The notes below the pieces were generated by a model. It was not told the origin of the DNA, searched no databases, and saw only the letters and a program-made list of their open reading frames with translations. The translations under genes and the position numbers were made by a program. From assembly GCF_012971745.1 (NCBI RefSeq), contig NZ_CP048834.1, positions 4,969,001 to 5,033,000 on the forward strand: a stretch of DNA of 64,000 bases, read 5' to 3'. The first letter of the stretch is position 1, and each line of letters begins with the position of its first letter. This DNA is from Starkeya sp. ORNL1 (GTDB lineage: Bacteria; Pseudomonadota; Alphaproteobacteria; Rhizobiales; Xanthobacteraceae). This document shows positions 48,625-57,496 of the stretch, in pieces.

Positions 48625-49751
48625 GACACCGCCTCCACGACATCGAACATGCCGACCCAGCCGAGTTCGGTGAACTCGGACTGATGCGGGTGAAACATGT
48701 AGAGGCCGGGCTCGTGCTCCTTGAAGTGGAACTCAAGGATGCCGCGTTCGGCCTGACACTGGGTGATGAGGTCGACGGTCTTCAGCGTCGGCGTCAAGGT
48801 CGTGCCCTGATTGTAGTAGTCGAAGAAATTCGCATGAAGATGAAACGAGTTGATCGGATCGAACTCGATCACGTTGACGAGGTAGACGCGAACCGGCTTG
48901 TCCTTCAGAATCCTTATGGGCTTCTTGGCATAGGCGTGCGCCACCGTATTGACGGCGTAGACCTCGTTCTCGCCATCGAAATTGGTGTCGAAAGCATTCA
49001 TCACCATCACGAACTCCTGCCATCCGGCATTCTCCGGCGTGCCGAGCAGACGCGAACGGGCAACGGCCTCATGCTCGGGATGGCGGGCGGGATCGGGATC
49101 GATGACGAAGGCGCCATACATGCCCTTGTGAAGGTGCCGCTTCAGCGGCAGCGCGTGGCAATGATAGAGGTGGCAGCCAAAGGGCTTCGCGTCGAACTCG
49201 TAGACGAATTCCTCGCCCGGACCGATGAGGCCCGCGCCCGGAACGCCGTCCATGCGCGCCGCATGGATGCCGTGGAAATGCATGGAATGCGGATGCGAGC
49301 CGTGGTTCCTGAAGATGATCTTCAGCCGGTCGCCTTCGGTCGCCCGCAGCGAGGGCCCGGGCACCCGGCCATTATAGGTCCAGGCCGGGAACATCACGCC
49401 GGGGGCGATCTCGATCTCCTTGTCCTCGGCGACAATCTCGAAAGTTCTGAGCGTCCGCCCGTCCGGTAGCCGGGATACCGTGCCGGTGTCCCAGTCGGTC
49501 AGGAGCTTGGCCGGATCGAAGCCGTTGCGGGCATCGTCGACCTCGCCCACCGTGATCATTGCCCCGTGCGCTTCGAGATGAGCTGGGGCAGGTTTTGCAT
49601 CGGAGACCACGGCGCCTGCATGCATGGCGTGTTCCGATTGTCCGGAAGCACCGCTCGCACAGATCGCCGTGCTGCCAGCCGCCGCCAGCCCACCTGCCAG
49701 CACCACGCGTCGGCTTAGCCGTTCGCGCAACCAAGCTGCCGCTTCAACCAT
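48621..49751 (-). CDS. Two-domain multicopper oxidase, Tat-exported
   Basis: A 376-residue multicopper oxidase. The signal is twin-arginine (ERLSRRVVLAGGLAAAG), so it is exported folded. The first cupredoxin domain has HFHG (about 158-161), then HLYHCHALPLKRHLHKGMYG: His, Cys, His and Met suit a type 1 copper, with HCH and HLH for trinuclear copper. The second has SFHLHANFF and MFHPHQSEF, where HCH is replaced by HPH, so no second type 1 site is expected. This is the two-domain laccase or ferroxidase-like layout. AGGAG precedes the ATG. A Fur-like palindrome lies upstream. Confidence 0.87.
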   Translation of the reverse strand: MVEAAAWLRERLSRRVVLAGGLAAAGSTAICASGASGQSEHAMHAGAVVSDAKPAPAHLEAHGAMITVGEVDDARNGFDPAKLLTDWDTGTVSRLPDGRTLRTFEIVAEDKEIEIAPGVMFPAWTYNGRVPGPSLRATEGDRLKIIFRNHGSHPHSMHFHGIHAARMDGVPGAGLIGPGEEFVYEFDAKPFGCHLYHCHALPLKRHLHKGMYGAFVIDPDPARHPEHEAVARSRLLGTPENAGWQEFVMVMNAFDTNFDGENEVYAVNTVAHAYAKKPIRILKDKPVRVYLVNVIEFDPINSFHLHANFFDYYNQGTTLTPTLKTVDLITQCQAERGILEFHFKEHEPGLYMFHPHQSEFTELGWVGMFDVVEAVS

Positions 49752-49761
49752 AGGCGACTCC

Positions 49762-49782
49762 TGCAAATGCGAATGAGTTGCA
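49762..49782 (-). promoter_or_regulatory. Candidate Fur-family operator for MCO-ZIP operon
   Basis: A 21-base interrupted palindrome: TGCAA-T at one end and A-TTGCA at the other, with centre GCGAATGA. It resembles Fur/Mur boxes of alphaproteobacteria, and it begins 10 bases before the oxidase start, overlapping the ribosome site, where a repressor would be effective. Confidence 0.45.
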
Positions 49783-49951
49783 GTTACGTAGCATGGGCTG
49801 CGCCTGTTGACCATTGCTAAATGACGTAAGGACAAGGCTGGGGGCCGGCCGCGAGGTCCGGCGGGGTTTGCAGGCTGAGGCGCAGATCGGAGATCGCGTT
49901 CACGGGCCGCACTTGCTTGCGACACTGAGCGCGACCGTAGGTGTTCCCCCG

Positions 49952-52900
49952 CTACTCCCCAAGCCGGGACAGCATGCTCTTCAGGGTGCGGACCGCGCTC
50001 GCCCTGTCCAGCTTCTGCAGATCGAGAAAGATCCGCATCCCGGCCTGTTCCTCGCGGATCACCCTGTCCGGCTGCTGCACTTCGTCCGGCCGGTCGATGA
50101 CAGCGTAGTTGCGGACCGCCTCATTGAAGCCCTTGGCCTGTACGGGAGGCCGCTCCTCGGTCAGAAAGGCATCCCTGACCAGAGAATAGGTCTCGTGGCT
50201 CAGCAGTATGCCGCCGGGCTCGGCGAAGGACTGCAAGCGGGACGCCAGGTTCACCGGGCCGCCGATGATGGTGTAGTCCATGCGGTCCTCGCTGCCGAAA
50301 TTGCCGACCGTGCAGTAGCCGGTGCCGACGCCGATGCGCAGCTGGAACGGCTTTTCCAGGCCAGCATCGCGCCATTGGAACTGGAGATCCCGCATCTTGC
50401 GCTGCATGGCGACAGCCATGTTGACGCAAGCCAAAGCGTCTTCCCGGACGCCTCGCGTTTCCGGATCGCCGAAGAAGGCGAGGATCGCGTCGCCGATATA
50501 TTTATCGATGGTCGCGCCGTGTTCGAGCGCGATCCGCGACATCTCGGTCAGATAGTCATTGAGCAGGGACGTCAGTTCTTCGGATTCAAGGCTATCGGTG
50601 GTCGCGGTGAAGTCCGCGATGTCCGAAAAGAACACGGTCAGCTTCTTGCGGTTCGAGGCGATCTCGACGCTGCTCCGGCCGCTGAATATCGATGAATAGA
50701 CTTGCGGTGACAGGTATTTCGACAATTTGGTCGAGAGCACCTCCAGTTCCCGCTTCTGCTCGCTCACCAGCTGGTTGGCGAGCGCCGCCTTGCGATTGGC
50801 CTCGCGCAACTCCTCCTCGGCGCGCTTGATCTCGGTGATGTTGGTGTAGACGGCGACGGTGCCGCCCTCCGTCGTCTTGCGCTCGCTCACCTGGATCCAG
50901 CGGCCATCGGCGCGGCGCTGCGTATGCGGCTCGCCTGGCTCGCGGTGCCTCGCCAGGCGTTCGGCGATCCATTCCGGTTCCCGGCCCTTGGCATCTTCCA
51001 CGAGCCCCCGCTTCACCGCGTTGGAGATGAGCGCCTCGTACGAGGTGCCGGGCGTCGGTGTACCGAGGCCCGGATAAAGAAGCTCGCCATAGACATTGTT
51101 GCAGATGATCAGGCGATCCTGCGCGTCGTAGAGGGAAAAGCCCTCCGAAAGCGACTCGATGGCGTCGCTCAGGCGCTGCTCGCTCCTGCGGAACGCGATC
51201 TCTGCTTCCTTCGGCGCCGTGACGTCGCTCCACGAACCTACCACCTCGACCGGCTCTCCGTCCCGGTCGCGGATCAGATGCTGCTCGTCGATCACCCAGC
51301 AATAGGCCCCGTCCTTCCGGAGGAACCGGTACTCGATGGTGTGGCGACCTTTCTCGAACAGTGCGACCGACTTGGCCTCCACGCCCGGGAGGTCCTCCGG
51401 GTGCACGCAGCGTCGCCAGAAGTCGGGATGTTCGAGATACTCCTGCGGTGTGTAGCCGAGCCAGTCGCGGATGTTCTCGCTGATGAAGGTCGGTGCAAAG
51501 TCGCCACTTGCCTTGAAGCTGTAGATCACTGCCGGGGCGCAAGCCAGGAGGTGAACGAGGCGCTCCTGCGCCGCAGCCAGGGCTTCGCCGAGTTGCTTGC
51601 GCTGCGTGACGTCGCTCCAGGCGCCGACCACTTCGACCGGCTCGCCGTCCTCGGTCCGGATCACCTGCAGATCATCGCTGACCCAGCAATAGCTGCCATC
51701 CTTCTTGCGGAAACGATATTCGCTGCTGAGGCGTCCCTCTTCGAAGAGACGGGAATAGGCTTTGAGGATGCGCGGACGATCCTCCGGATGGATGCGGCTC
51801 TCCCAGAAGTCGGGATTGTTGAGGTATTCCTCACGCTCATAGCCGAGCAGATCCTTGACGTTCTGGCTGATGAAAGTGGGTGCGTAGTCGCCGGTTGCGT
51901 TGAAGCTGTAGATCACCGCCGGCGAACTCGAGAGCAAATGCTCGATCCGCTCGTGCGCCGCCTTCGCGGCTTCTTCCGCGCATTTGCGTTCGGTGATGTC
52001 GCTCCATGAACCGGCCACCTCGACCGGCTGCCCGCTCTCATCGCGGATCAGGCGCTGCTCGTCATTGACCCAGCAATAGGTGCCGTCCTTCTTGAGAAAC
52101 CGATATTCGGATGTATGGCGGCCGGTCTTGTTGAGCAGCACGGATTCCGCCTCGGTCGCGACGAGGTCGTCGGGGTGGACGCAGCGTCGCCAGAAATCGG
52201 CGTTCTCGAGATACTCACGCGGCTCATAGCCGAGCCATTCGCGGATATTCTGGCTGACGAAGGTGGGGGCGAAATCACCGCTCGCCCGGTAGCTGTAGAT
52301 CACCGAAGGTGCTGACGACAGCAGGCGGCCGATGCGATCCTGCGCGGCCACCAGCGCTTCGCCGATCTGCTTGCGCGCCGTGATGTCGTTCCACGAGCCC
52401 ACCACTTCCAGCGGATCGCCCGCCTCGTCGCGGATCAGCTGCAGTTCGTCGCTGATCCAGCAATAGGTGCCGTCCTTCTTGCGGAAGCGGTATTCGACGC
52501 TGAGGTGCCCCTCGGCAAACAGCCGCTCATACTCGCCGAGGATGCGCTCGCTGTCCTCGGGATGCACGCGGGCGCGCCAGAAGTCGGCTGTGGCGAGATA
52601 CTCCTCGCGGTCGTATCCGAGGAGATCCTTCAGGTTCCGGCTGATGAAGCTCGGCGCATAGTCGCCGAATGCCTTGAAGCTGTAGATCACCGCGGGGGAG
52701 CGCGCGAGCAGATGCTCGATCCGCTGGTGGGCGGCCGCTACGGCGGCTTCCGCGTCCTTGCGCTCGGTGATGTCGGCCCAGGAGCCGACCACCTCGACCG
52801 GCTGGCGGGCTGCGTCGCGAATGAGGCGCTGCTCGTCGACCACCCAGCAATAGGCGCCGTTCCTCTTCCGGAACCGGTACTCGAAGGTGCAGCGGCCGTT

Positions 52901-53686
52901 CTTGAACAGCAGGAAGGAGGTCGCCTCGGCATCCGCCAGATCGTCGGGGTGCACGCAGCGTCGCCAGAAGTCCGGATCTTCCAGATATTCCCGCGGCTCG
53001 TAGCCGAGCCAGTCCTTTATATTCTCGCTGATGAAGGTGGGGGCGAAATCGCCTGCCGCCTTGTAGCTGTAGACCACCGCCGGCGAGCTCGCGAGCAACT
53101 GGGCGAGGCGGGCATGCGCGGCCTGCCTCGCCTCGTCGGCGAGCTTTCGCGCGCTGATGTCGCTCCAGGATCCGACGATCTCCGGCGGCTTGCCGTTCCG
53201 GCCATGGATCAGTTGCTGCTCATCGCTCACCCAGCAATAGGTGCCGTCCTTGCGGCGGAAGCGATATTCCACGGCGTGGACGCCGTTCTGGAAGAATTTC
53301 GCGACCGCCTCCTCGACCCGGGCGAGGTCGTCCGGATGGACGCGGTCGCTCCAGAAGGAGGCGTCCTCGAGATATTCGGCCGGCTCGTAGCCGAATACAT
53401 TCCGGATGTTGTCGCTGACGAAGGTCGGGGCGAAATCGTCGGCGGCCTTGAAGCTGTAGATCACCGCGGGCGATGAGCTAAGCAGCTGCGCCAGGCGTTC
53501 CGAGGCTGCGGCCTCGGCCTCCTTCAGCTGCCGGCGCGCCTTGTCTTCCTGCGCACGGGCGGCGCCCCTCAGCGCCTTCTCGATGATCGCCGCAGCGCCC
53601 TCGGCGTCGAACGTGCCCGGCTCGCCCTGTAGCGCCTGATCCAGCGCCACGGTGACATTCCTGGCCTGTTCCCGCAGCGTCGTCAT
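49952..53686 (-). CDS. Multi-PAS adenylate/guanylate cyclase
   Basis: A soluble protein of about 1244 residues. Six near-identical PAS/PAC modules repeat with a period of exactly 129 residues (the Pro of SPAVIYSF recurs at 73, 202, 331, 460, 589 and 718 in this numbering), then a different PAS (about 835-950), a short coiled coil and a class III cyclase domain (about 1014-1196). Cyclase residues are present: Asp in FFSDIADF, Lys-Asp in IDKYIGD, Asp in MDYTIIG, and Asn/Arg in VNLASRL. It should make cAMP, judged from the Lys and Asp, in response to a signal. The start (M20 of the longest frame) has GGGGA upstream; 53698 and 53743 are alternatives. Confidence 0.9.
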   Translation of the reverse strand: MTTLREQARNVTVALDQALQGEPGTFDAEGAAAIIEKALRGAARAQEDKARRQLKEAEAAASERLAQLLSSSPAVIYSFKAADDFAPTFVSDNIRNVFGYEPAEYLEDASFWSDRVHPDDLARVEEAVAKFFQNGVHAVEYRFRRKDGTYCWVSDEQQLIHGRNGKPPEIVGSWSDISARKLADEARQAAHARLAQLLASSPAVVYSYKAAGDFAPTFISENIKDWLGYEPREYLEDPDFWRRCVHPDDLADAEATSFLLFKNGRCTFEYRFRKRNGAYCWVVDEQRLIRDAARQPVEVVGSWADITERKDAEAAVAAAHQRIEHLLARSPAVIYSFKAFGDYAPSFISRNLKDLLGYDREEYLATADFWRARVHPEDSERILGEYERLFAEGHLSVEYRFRKKDGTYCWISDELQLIRDEAGDPLEVVGSWNDITARKQIGEALVAAQDRIGRLLSSAPSVIYSYRASGDFAPTFVSQNIREWLGYEPREYLENADFWRRCVHPDDLVATEAESVLLNKTGRHTSEYRFLKKDGTYCWVNDEQRLIRDESGQPVEVAGSWSDITERKCAEEAAKAAHERIEHLLSSSPAVIYSFNATGDYAPTFISQNVKDLLGYEREEYLNNPDFWESRIHPEDRPRILKAYSRLFEEGRLSSEYRFRKKDGSYCWVSDDLQVIRTEDGEPVEVVGAWSDVTQRKQLGEALAAAQERLVHLLACAPAVIYSFKASGDFAPTFISENIRDWLGYTPQEYLEHPDFWRRCVHPEDLPGVEAKSVALFEKGRHTIEYRFLRKDGAYCWVIDEQHLIRDRDGEPVEVVGSWSDVTAPKEAEIAFRRSEQRLSDAIESLSEGFSLYDAQDRLIICNNVYGELLYPGLGTPTPGTSYEALISNAVKRGLVEDAKGREPEWIAERLARHREPGEPHTQRRADGRWIQVSERKTTEGGTVAVYTNITEIKRAEEELREANRKAALANQLVSEQKRELEVLSTKLSKYLSPQVYSSIFSGRSSVEIASNRKKLTVFFSDIADFTATTDSLESEELTSLLNDYLTEMSRIALEHGATIDKYIGDAILAFFGDPETRGVREDALACVNMAVAMQRKMRDLQFQWRDAGLEKPFQLRIGVGTGYCTVGNFGSEDRMDYTIIGGPVNLASRLQSFAEPGGILLSHETYSLVRDAFLTEERPPVQAKGFNEAVRNYAVIDRPDEVQQPDRVIREEQAGMRIFLDLQKLDRASAVRTLKSMLSRLGE
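51188..53509 (-). repeat. Six tandem 387-base repeats coding for PAS modules
   Basis: The coding sequence of the six PAS/PAC modules repeats every 387 bases without insertions or deletions. Modules 2, 4 and 6 share WLGYEPREYLE and FWRRCVHPDD types, modules 3 and 5 share DLLGYxREEYL and HPED types, so a two-module unit seems to have duplicated. The exact spacing suggests recent or conversion-maintained amplification. Confidence 0.85.
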
Positions 53687-53857
53687 GGCATTCCCCATCA
53701 CGCGGCAGCGCAGTATTGGCCGGATGCTAGCACAACCGGCCATCGAATGGCGGCTGCCAAGTGGTTGAGCTATTGAGCCGACTTCTGCCGCCGTTGCCAG
53801 GGTCGAGGGGAGCGGCTCCGATCTCTACTGGCGCCGCTCGCGCGTTAAGGTGCGGCT

Positions 53858-55003
53858 CTAGGGGTAATTCTGGATGCCGCCATAGAGCGGATATGCGGAC
53901 CGAACCTGCCGCGAACCCGGCGAGATCACCAGTCGATCGCCCTCTGAGGCGGCCATATCCACCGTGCCGACCAATGTGAAATTGTCGAAGACGAACGGCA
54001 GGCTTCGCCCAGTGAAGAAATCGGGCTTGTCCGCGAGACCGAAATGCAGATGCGGGCCTTCGGAGGGGCCGGTGTTCCCTATCCTTGCGATGGGCGCCCC
54101 GGCCTTCACCGCGTCGCCGACCTTCACCGTGAGGCTGCCCGGATGCAGATGCGCATAGAGCGCGAAGACATTCGGGGCGATCTGGAGGATCACATGATTG
54201 CCGCCATAGTCCGAGATCCTTTTCGGGATCATCGACTGGAACGGCGCCTCGTCGGTCATGCCGTCCTGGACCGATACGACAGTCCCGTCGGCAACCGCGA
54301 GGACGTCCGCTCCGAAGGCATAATGCTGCTCGACCTTCTTGCCGTCGCCATCGAAGATTCTGCCGTCCCTGACCCGGGCCCAGTCGACTGCGAAGGTTTC
54401 GGCGGTCTCGATGCGGCGGCCGTCTATCGAGATTCGAAGATCCCTGTGGACGTTGGGCTTGCAGCAACCGCTGGTGGCGAACCAGCCGTTCCCGGCAAGG
54501 GGCGGCTTGATCACGATGGCCGGTTGGCGGTTGATCGCGACGTCTGGGCCATCGACCTCAGGGTTGCCGATCATCAGAGCGAGCTGTGAGTCCGCCGCGA
54601 GCGTGTACGCGATCCGGTGGCTGACCTTTGCCGGCGCCGTGTCGGGCGGCAGGATCAGGTCTACGTCGACCGAGACCGCGGCAGAGGCGGGAATGACCGG
54701 CGTCGCCGTCTTCGCGAACAGGGTCTGGGTCGCGGCGGCAAGGCCATTCCCTTCGATCCGCATCAGTTCCTTGCCGGCGGGATCGAGCACGGTAACGCTC
54801 GACAATGTCACCGGCTCAGGGAACACGCTGACGACGAGAAGTTCGTATTCGACGTGGTCCATGCCATCGTCGCCGCGGACGGTCTGGGCCTCGTGAATCG
54901 GACTGACCAGGATCGCAGCCGGCCGGCCGTACTCCGCGGCCGAGGCGCCGGACGCGAGGACCAAGACAGCTGCCAATGCGAGACAAATGCGCATCTGTTG
55001 CAC
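53858..55003 (-). CDS. M23 family (LytM-type) zinc metallopeptidase
   Basis: A 381-residue exported protein, signal peptide ending GASA. The C-terminal LytM domain has all zinc residues: HYAFGAD (H227, D233), YAHLH and PHLHFGL (H318, H320). The first 170 residues form an unassigned beta-rich domain (HVEYELLVVSVFPEPVTLSS). NGWFATSGCCKPNVHRDL between them has adjacent Cys. Such enzymes cleave peptidoglycan peptides or other peptide links in the periplasm. It is transcribed alone. Confidence 0.88.
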   Translation of the reverse strand: MQQMRICLALAAVLVLASGASAAEYGRPAAILVSPIHEAQTVRGDDGMDHVEYELLVVSVFPEPVTLSSVTVLDPAGKELMRIEGNGLAAATQTLFAKTATPVIPASAAVSVDVDLILPPDTAPAKVSHRIAYTLAADSQLALMIGNPEVDGPDVAINRQPAIVIKPPLAGNGWFATSGCCKPNVHRDLRISIDGRRIETAETFAVDWARVRDGRIFDGDGKKVEQHYAFGADVLAVADGTVVSVQDGMTDEAPFQSMIPKRISDYGGNHVILQIAPNVFALYAHLHPGSLTVKVGDAVKAGAPIARIGNTGPSEGPHLHFGLADKPDFFTGRSLPFVFDNFTLVGTVDMAASEGDRLVISPGSRQVRSAYPLYGGIQNYP

Positions 55004-55115
55004 CCGGCTGCCAGATGGAGATCCGCCGAACCATCCACTGATCCTTCACTAAGTACCACACAACTTAATAAAGCGGCTGAATGGAGCGCGGCTTGCCCGC
55101 CCGACCAGCCTGCCG

Positions 55116-55538
55116 CTAAGCGTGGCAACTCGGTGCATCGCCGCCCTTCACATAGGCTGCGAAGTCCGGTTCCGGTCCCTTCTCGCCTCCGTTCAGCCAG
55201 GCCAGCTTGGCGCGCAGATAACCGGCCATCGCGTCCAGCTCGGCGGCCTTGCGCTCCAGCCGGGCGAGCTGGTCGCTCATGATTTCGATGCTGCGCTCGC
55301 GGCTGATGCCGCCGGTGCGGTGCTCCTCACCGATCAGGGCGATCTCCTTCAGCGACATGCCGAGCGACTGCGCCATGCGGATCAGCCGCGCCGTCTGCAC
55401 GTGCTCTGCGGTGAAGATCTGGTACGGATTGCGCCCGCCCTTGCCATTGCAGTCCGGCGCCAACAGGCCGCGGCGAATATAGAAGCGCACCGTGTCCGTG
55501 CTCAGCCCGGTCGCGCGTGCGAACTCCGAGATCAGCAT
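55116..55538 (-). CDS. MerR family transcriptional regulator
   Basis: A 140-residue MerR-type regulator: MLISEFARATGLSTDTVRFY, then IRRGLLAPDCNGKGGRNPYQ is the winged helix, followed by a dimer helix (SDQLARLERKAAELDAMAGY). Effector ligands near the C-terminus are not obvious; the single Cys in PSCHA does not match metal-sensing members. It is divergent from the SDR gene, with a 19-base-spacer promoter in between, and probably activates that gene. Confidence 0.9.
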   Translation of the reverse strand: MLISEFARATGLSTDTVRFYIRRGLLAPDCNGKGGRNPYQIFTAEHVQTARLIRMAQSLGMSLKEIALIGEEHRTGGISRERSIEIMSDQLARLERKAAELDAMAGYLRAKLAWLNGGEKGPEPDFAAYVKGGDAPSCHA

Positions 55539-55562
55539 GCCGTCATCTCCCTCACCGCATCC

Positions 55563-55593
55563 TTGACCATGGACCTTGGTCCAGACTTATAGA
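55563..55593 (+). promoter_or_regulatory. MerR-type promoter with 19-base spacer
   Basis: TTGACC (55563-55568) and TATAGA (55588-55593) are 19 bases apart, the long spacer typical of MerR-activated promoters. TGGACC and GGTCCA form a perfect inverted repeat (55570-55583) within the spacer, where MerR proteins bind. It points at the SDR gene, 32 bases downstream. Confidence 0.75.
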
Positions 55594-55624
55594 ACCTGCT
55601 CCCTCTTATGTGGAGCGTGCGTGA

Positions 55625-56452
55625 ATGGACAGGACGGCATTGGTGACGGGGGCCTCGTCGGGCATTGGCGAGGCGACCGTGAAGCGTTTGATGGCGGATG
55701 GCTATATCGTCTATGCGGCGGCGCGCCGGATCGACCGCATGGCGGGCCTCGCGAGCGCCGGGGCGCGGCTGATCACGCTCGATCTCACCGACGACGCCTC
55801 GATCGTCGCCGCGGCGGAGCGCATCCAAAGCGAGACCGGCCGGCTCGACGTGCTGGTCAATAATGCCGGCTATGGCTCCTATGGCGCGCTGGAAGATGTG
55901 CCGCTCGAGGAAGGTCGCCGCCAGTTCGAGGTCAATCTGTTCGGCGCCGCCCGCCTGATCCAGCTGACGCTGCCGATGATGCGGTCACAGAAATCCGGCA
56001 AGATCGTCAATGTCACCTCGATCGGCGGCAAGAGCGGCGAGCCGTTCGGCGCCTGGTATCACGCCACGAAATACGCACTGGAAGGCCTGAGCGACTGCCT
56101 GCGCATGGAGCTGATCCCGTTCGGCATCGACGTCATCGTCATCGAGCCGGGCGCCATCCGCACCGAATGGGGCGGCATTGCCCATGAAAGCCTGCTGCGC
56201 ATGTCGGGCGAGAGCGCTTATGCCCCCTATGCCCGCCGTCATGCGAAGATGCACGAATGGGCGGGCACATCCAATCTCGCCTCGGAGCCGGTCGTGGTCG
56301 CCGATATCATCGCCACATCGGTGACGGCCCGGCGGCCGCGCACGCGCTATCCGGCCGGCGGCGGAGCGCGCTGGTTCCTGCTGATCGGCCGCCTGCTCCC
56401 TGATCGCATGCAGGACCGGCTGATGTGGCGCATGTCACAACAGGAACGGTGA
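55625..56452 (+). CDS. SDR family oxidoreductase
   Basis: A 275-residue short-chain dehydrogenase. NAD(P) motif TGASSGIGEATV, NNAGYGSYG, and the active site Ser in NVTSIGGKSGEP with YHATKYALEG (Tyr, Lys). AARRIDRM after the second strand favours NADPH. The substrate is unknown; relatives act on lipophilic alcohols or ketones. It is probably driven by the MerR promoter. Confidence 0.9.
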   Translation: MDRTALVTGASSGIGEATVKRLMADGYIVYAAARRIDRMAGLASAGARLITLDLTDDASIVAAAERIQSETGRLDVLVNNAGYGSYGALEDVPLEEGRRQFEVNLFGAARLIQLTLPMMRSQKSGKIVNVTSIGGKSGEPFGAWYHATKYALEGLSDCLRMELIPFGIDVIVIEPGAIRTEWGGIAHESLLRMSGESAYAPYARRHAKMHEWAGTSNLASEPVVVADIIATSVTARRPRTRYPAGGGARWFLLIGRLLPDRMQDRLMWRMSQQER

Positions 56453-56461
56453 GGCCGCCCT

Positions 56462-57358
56462 TCAGCGCATCGCCGTGCAGGCATCGCGAACGCACCCGCG
56501 CAGCCAGCGATGCGCGGGATCGGCATCCAGCCGGGGGTGCCAGAGCATCGACACGGTGTGGTCCGGTATTGCGACCGGCAGCGGGAAACTGTGCAGTCCA
56601 TCGCGCAGGTTTCCCGTGTAGCGTTCCGGAACGCTGGCGATCAGGTCGGAGGCACGCGCCAGGGCCAGGGCTTCGGAAAAGCTGCCGACCACCGTCACGA
56701 TCTCCCGCTTCAGCCCAGAAGGTTCCATAGCCTCGTCGATCGGTCCCTTGTCGAGGCCGCGCCGCGAAACGCTGATGTGCCGACCGGTCGCATAGCGCGA
56801 GAGCGTGATCTCGCCCTCGCTCAGCGCGTGCCCGATGCGCACGACCCCGACGAACCGATCACGGAACAGTGCCTGCGCACGCACCTCCGGACCCGTCGTC
56901 TTTCCCACGACGCCGGTTTCCAGGTCGACGCTGCCGTCGCGCAGTGACGTGCTGTTCTTGTCCAGCTTCGGCACGAAGCGCAGCCGCACGCGTGGTGCCT
57001 GTTCGCTGACGCGGGCAATGAGGTCCGGCCCGAAATTCTCGACAAAGCCGTCGCGGTTCCTGAGCGTGAATGTCCGCACCAGCCGTGTCAGGTCGAGCGT
57101 CGTGGCCGGACGCAGCGCGGCTCTCGCGTCCTCGACGATTTGGCCCACGCGCTCGCGCAGTTCCAGCGCACGAGGTGTCGGCACCAGGCTGCGCCCGGCC
57201 CGGACCAGGAGCGGATCGCCGGTCGCTTCCCGCAAGCGCGCCAGGGCGCGGCTCATCGCCGACGGACTCAGCCGTAGCCTTGTCGCGGCGCGCGCCACGC
57301 TGCCTTCGGTGAGCAGCACATCGAGGGTGACCAGCAGATTGAGATCGGGATGCGACAT
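56462..57358 (-). CDS. LysR family transcriptional regulator, divergent from MFS gene
   Basis: A 298-residue LysR protein. HPDLNLLVTLDVLLTEGSVA, then RAATRLRLSPSAMSRALARL is the HTH; RFVPKLDKNSTSLRDGSVDL belongs to the NodD/SyrM-like effector domain. It faces away from the MFS gene with 138 bases between starts, and probably represses or activates it in response to a drug-like compound. It ends 9 bases after the convergent SDR stop. Confidence 0.9.
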   Translation of the reverse strand: MSHPDLNLLVTLDVLLTEGSVARAATRLRLSPSAMSRALARLREATGDPLLVRAGRSLVPTPRALELRERVGQIVEDARAALRPATTLDLTRLVRTFTLRNRDGFVENFGPDLIARVSEQAPRVRLRFVPKLDKNSTSLRDGSVDLETGVVGKTTGPEVRAQALFRDRFVGVVRIGHALSEGEITLSRYATGRHISVSRRGLDKGPIDEAMEPSGLKREIVTVVGSFSEALALARASDLIASVPERYTGNLRDGLHSFPLPVAIPDHTVSMLWHPRLDADPAHRWLRGCVRDACTAMR

Positions 57359-57496
57359 GCGTCGACCATAGGACAGTTTGATCGTGATGTGGCGTCAGAC
57401 GCACGAATAAGCTGCAAATGCTGCGCGTTCCGCCATGTCTGGTGCAGGACTAGGTTTCCGGCAGCTCCATTTCGGGGGCGCCGGCGAACGGAGTTC

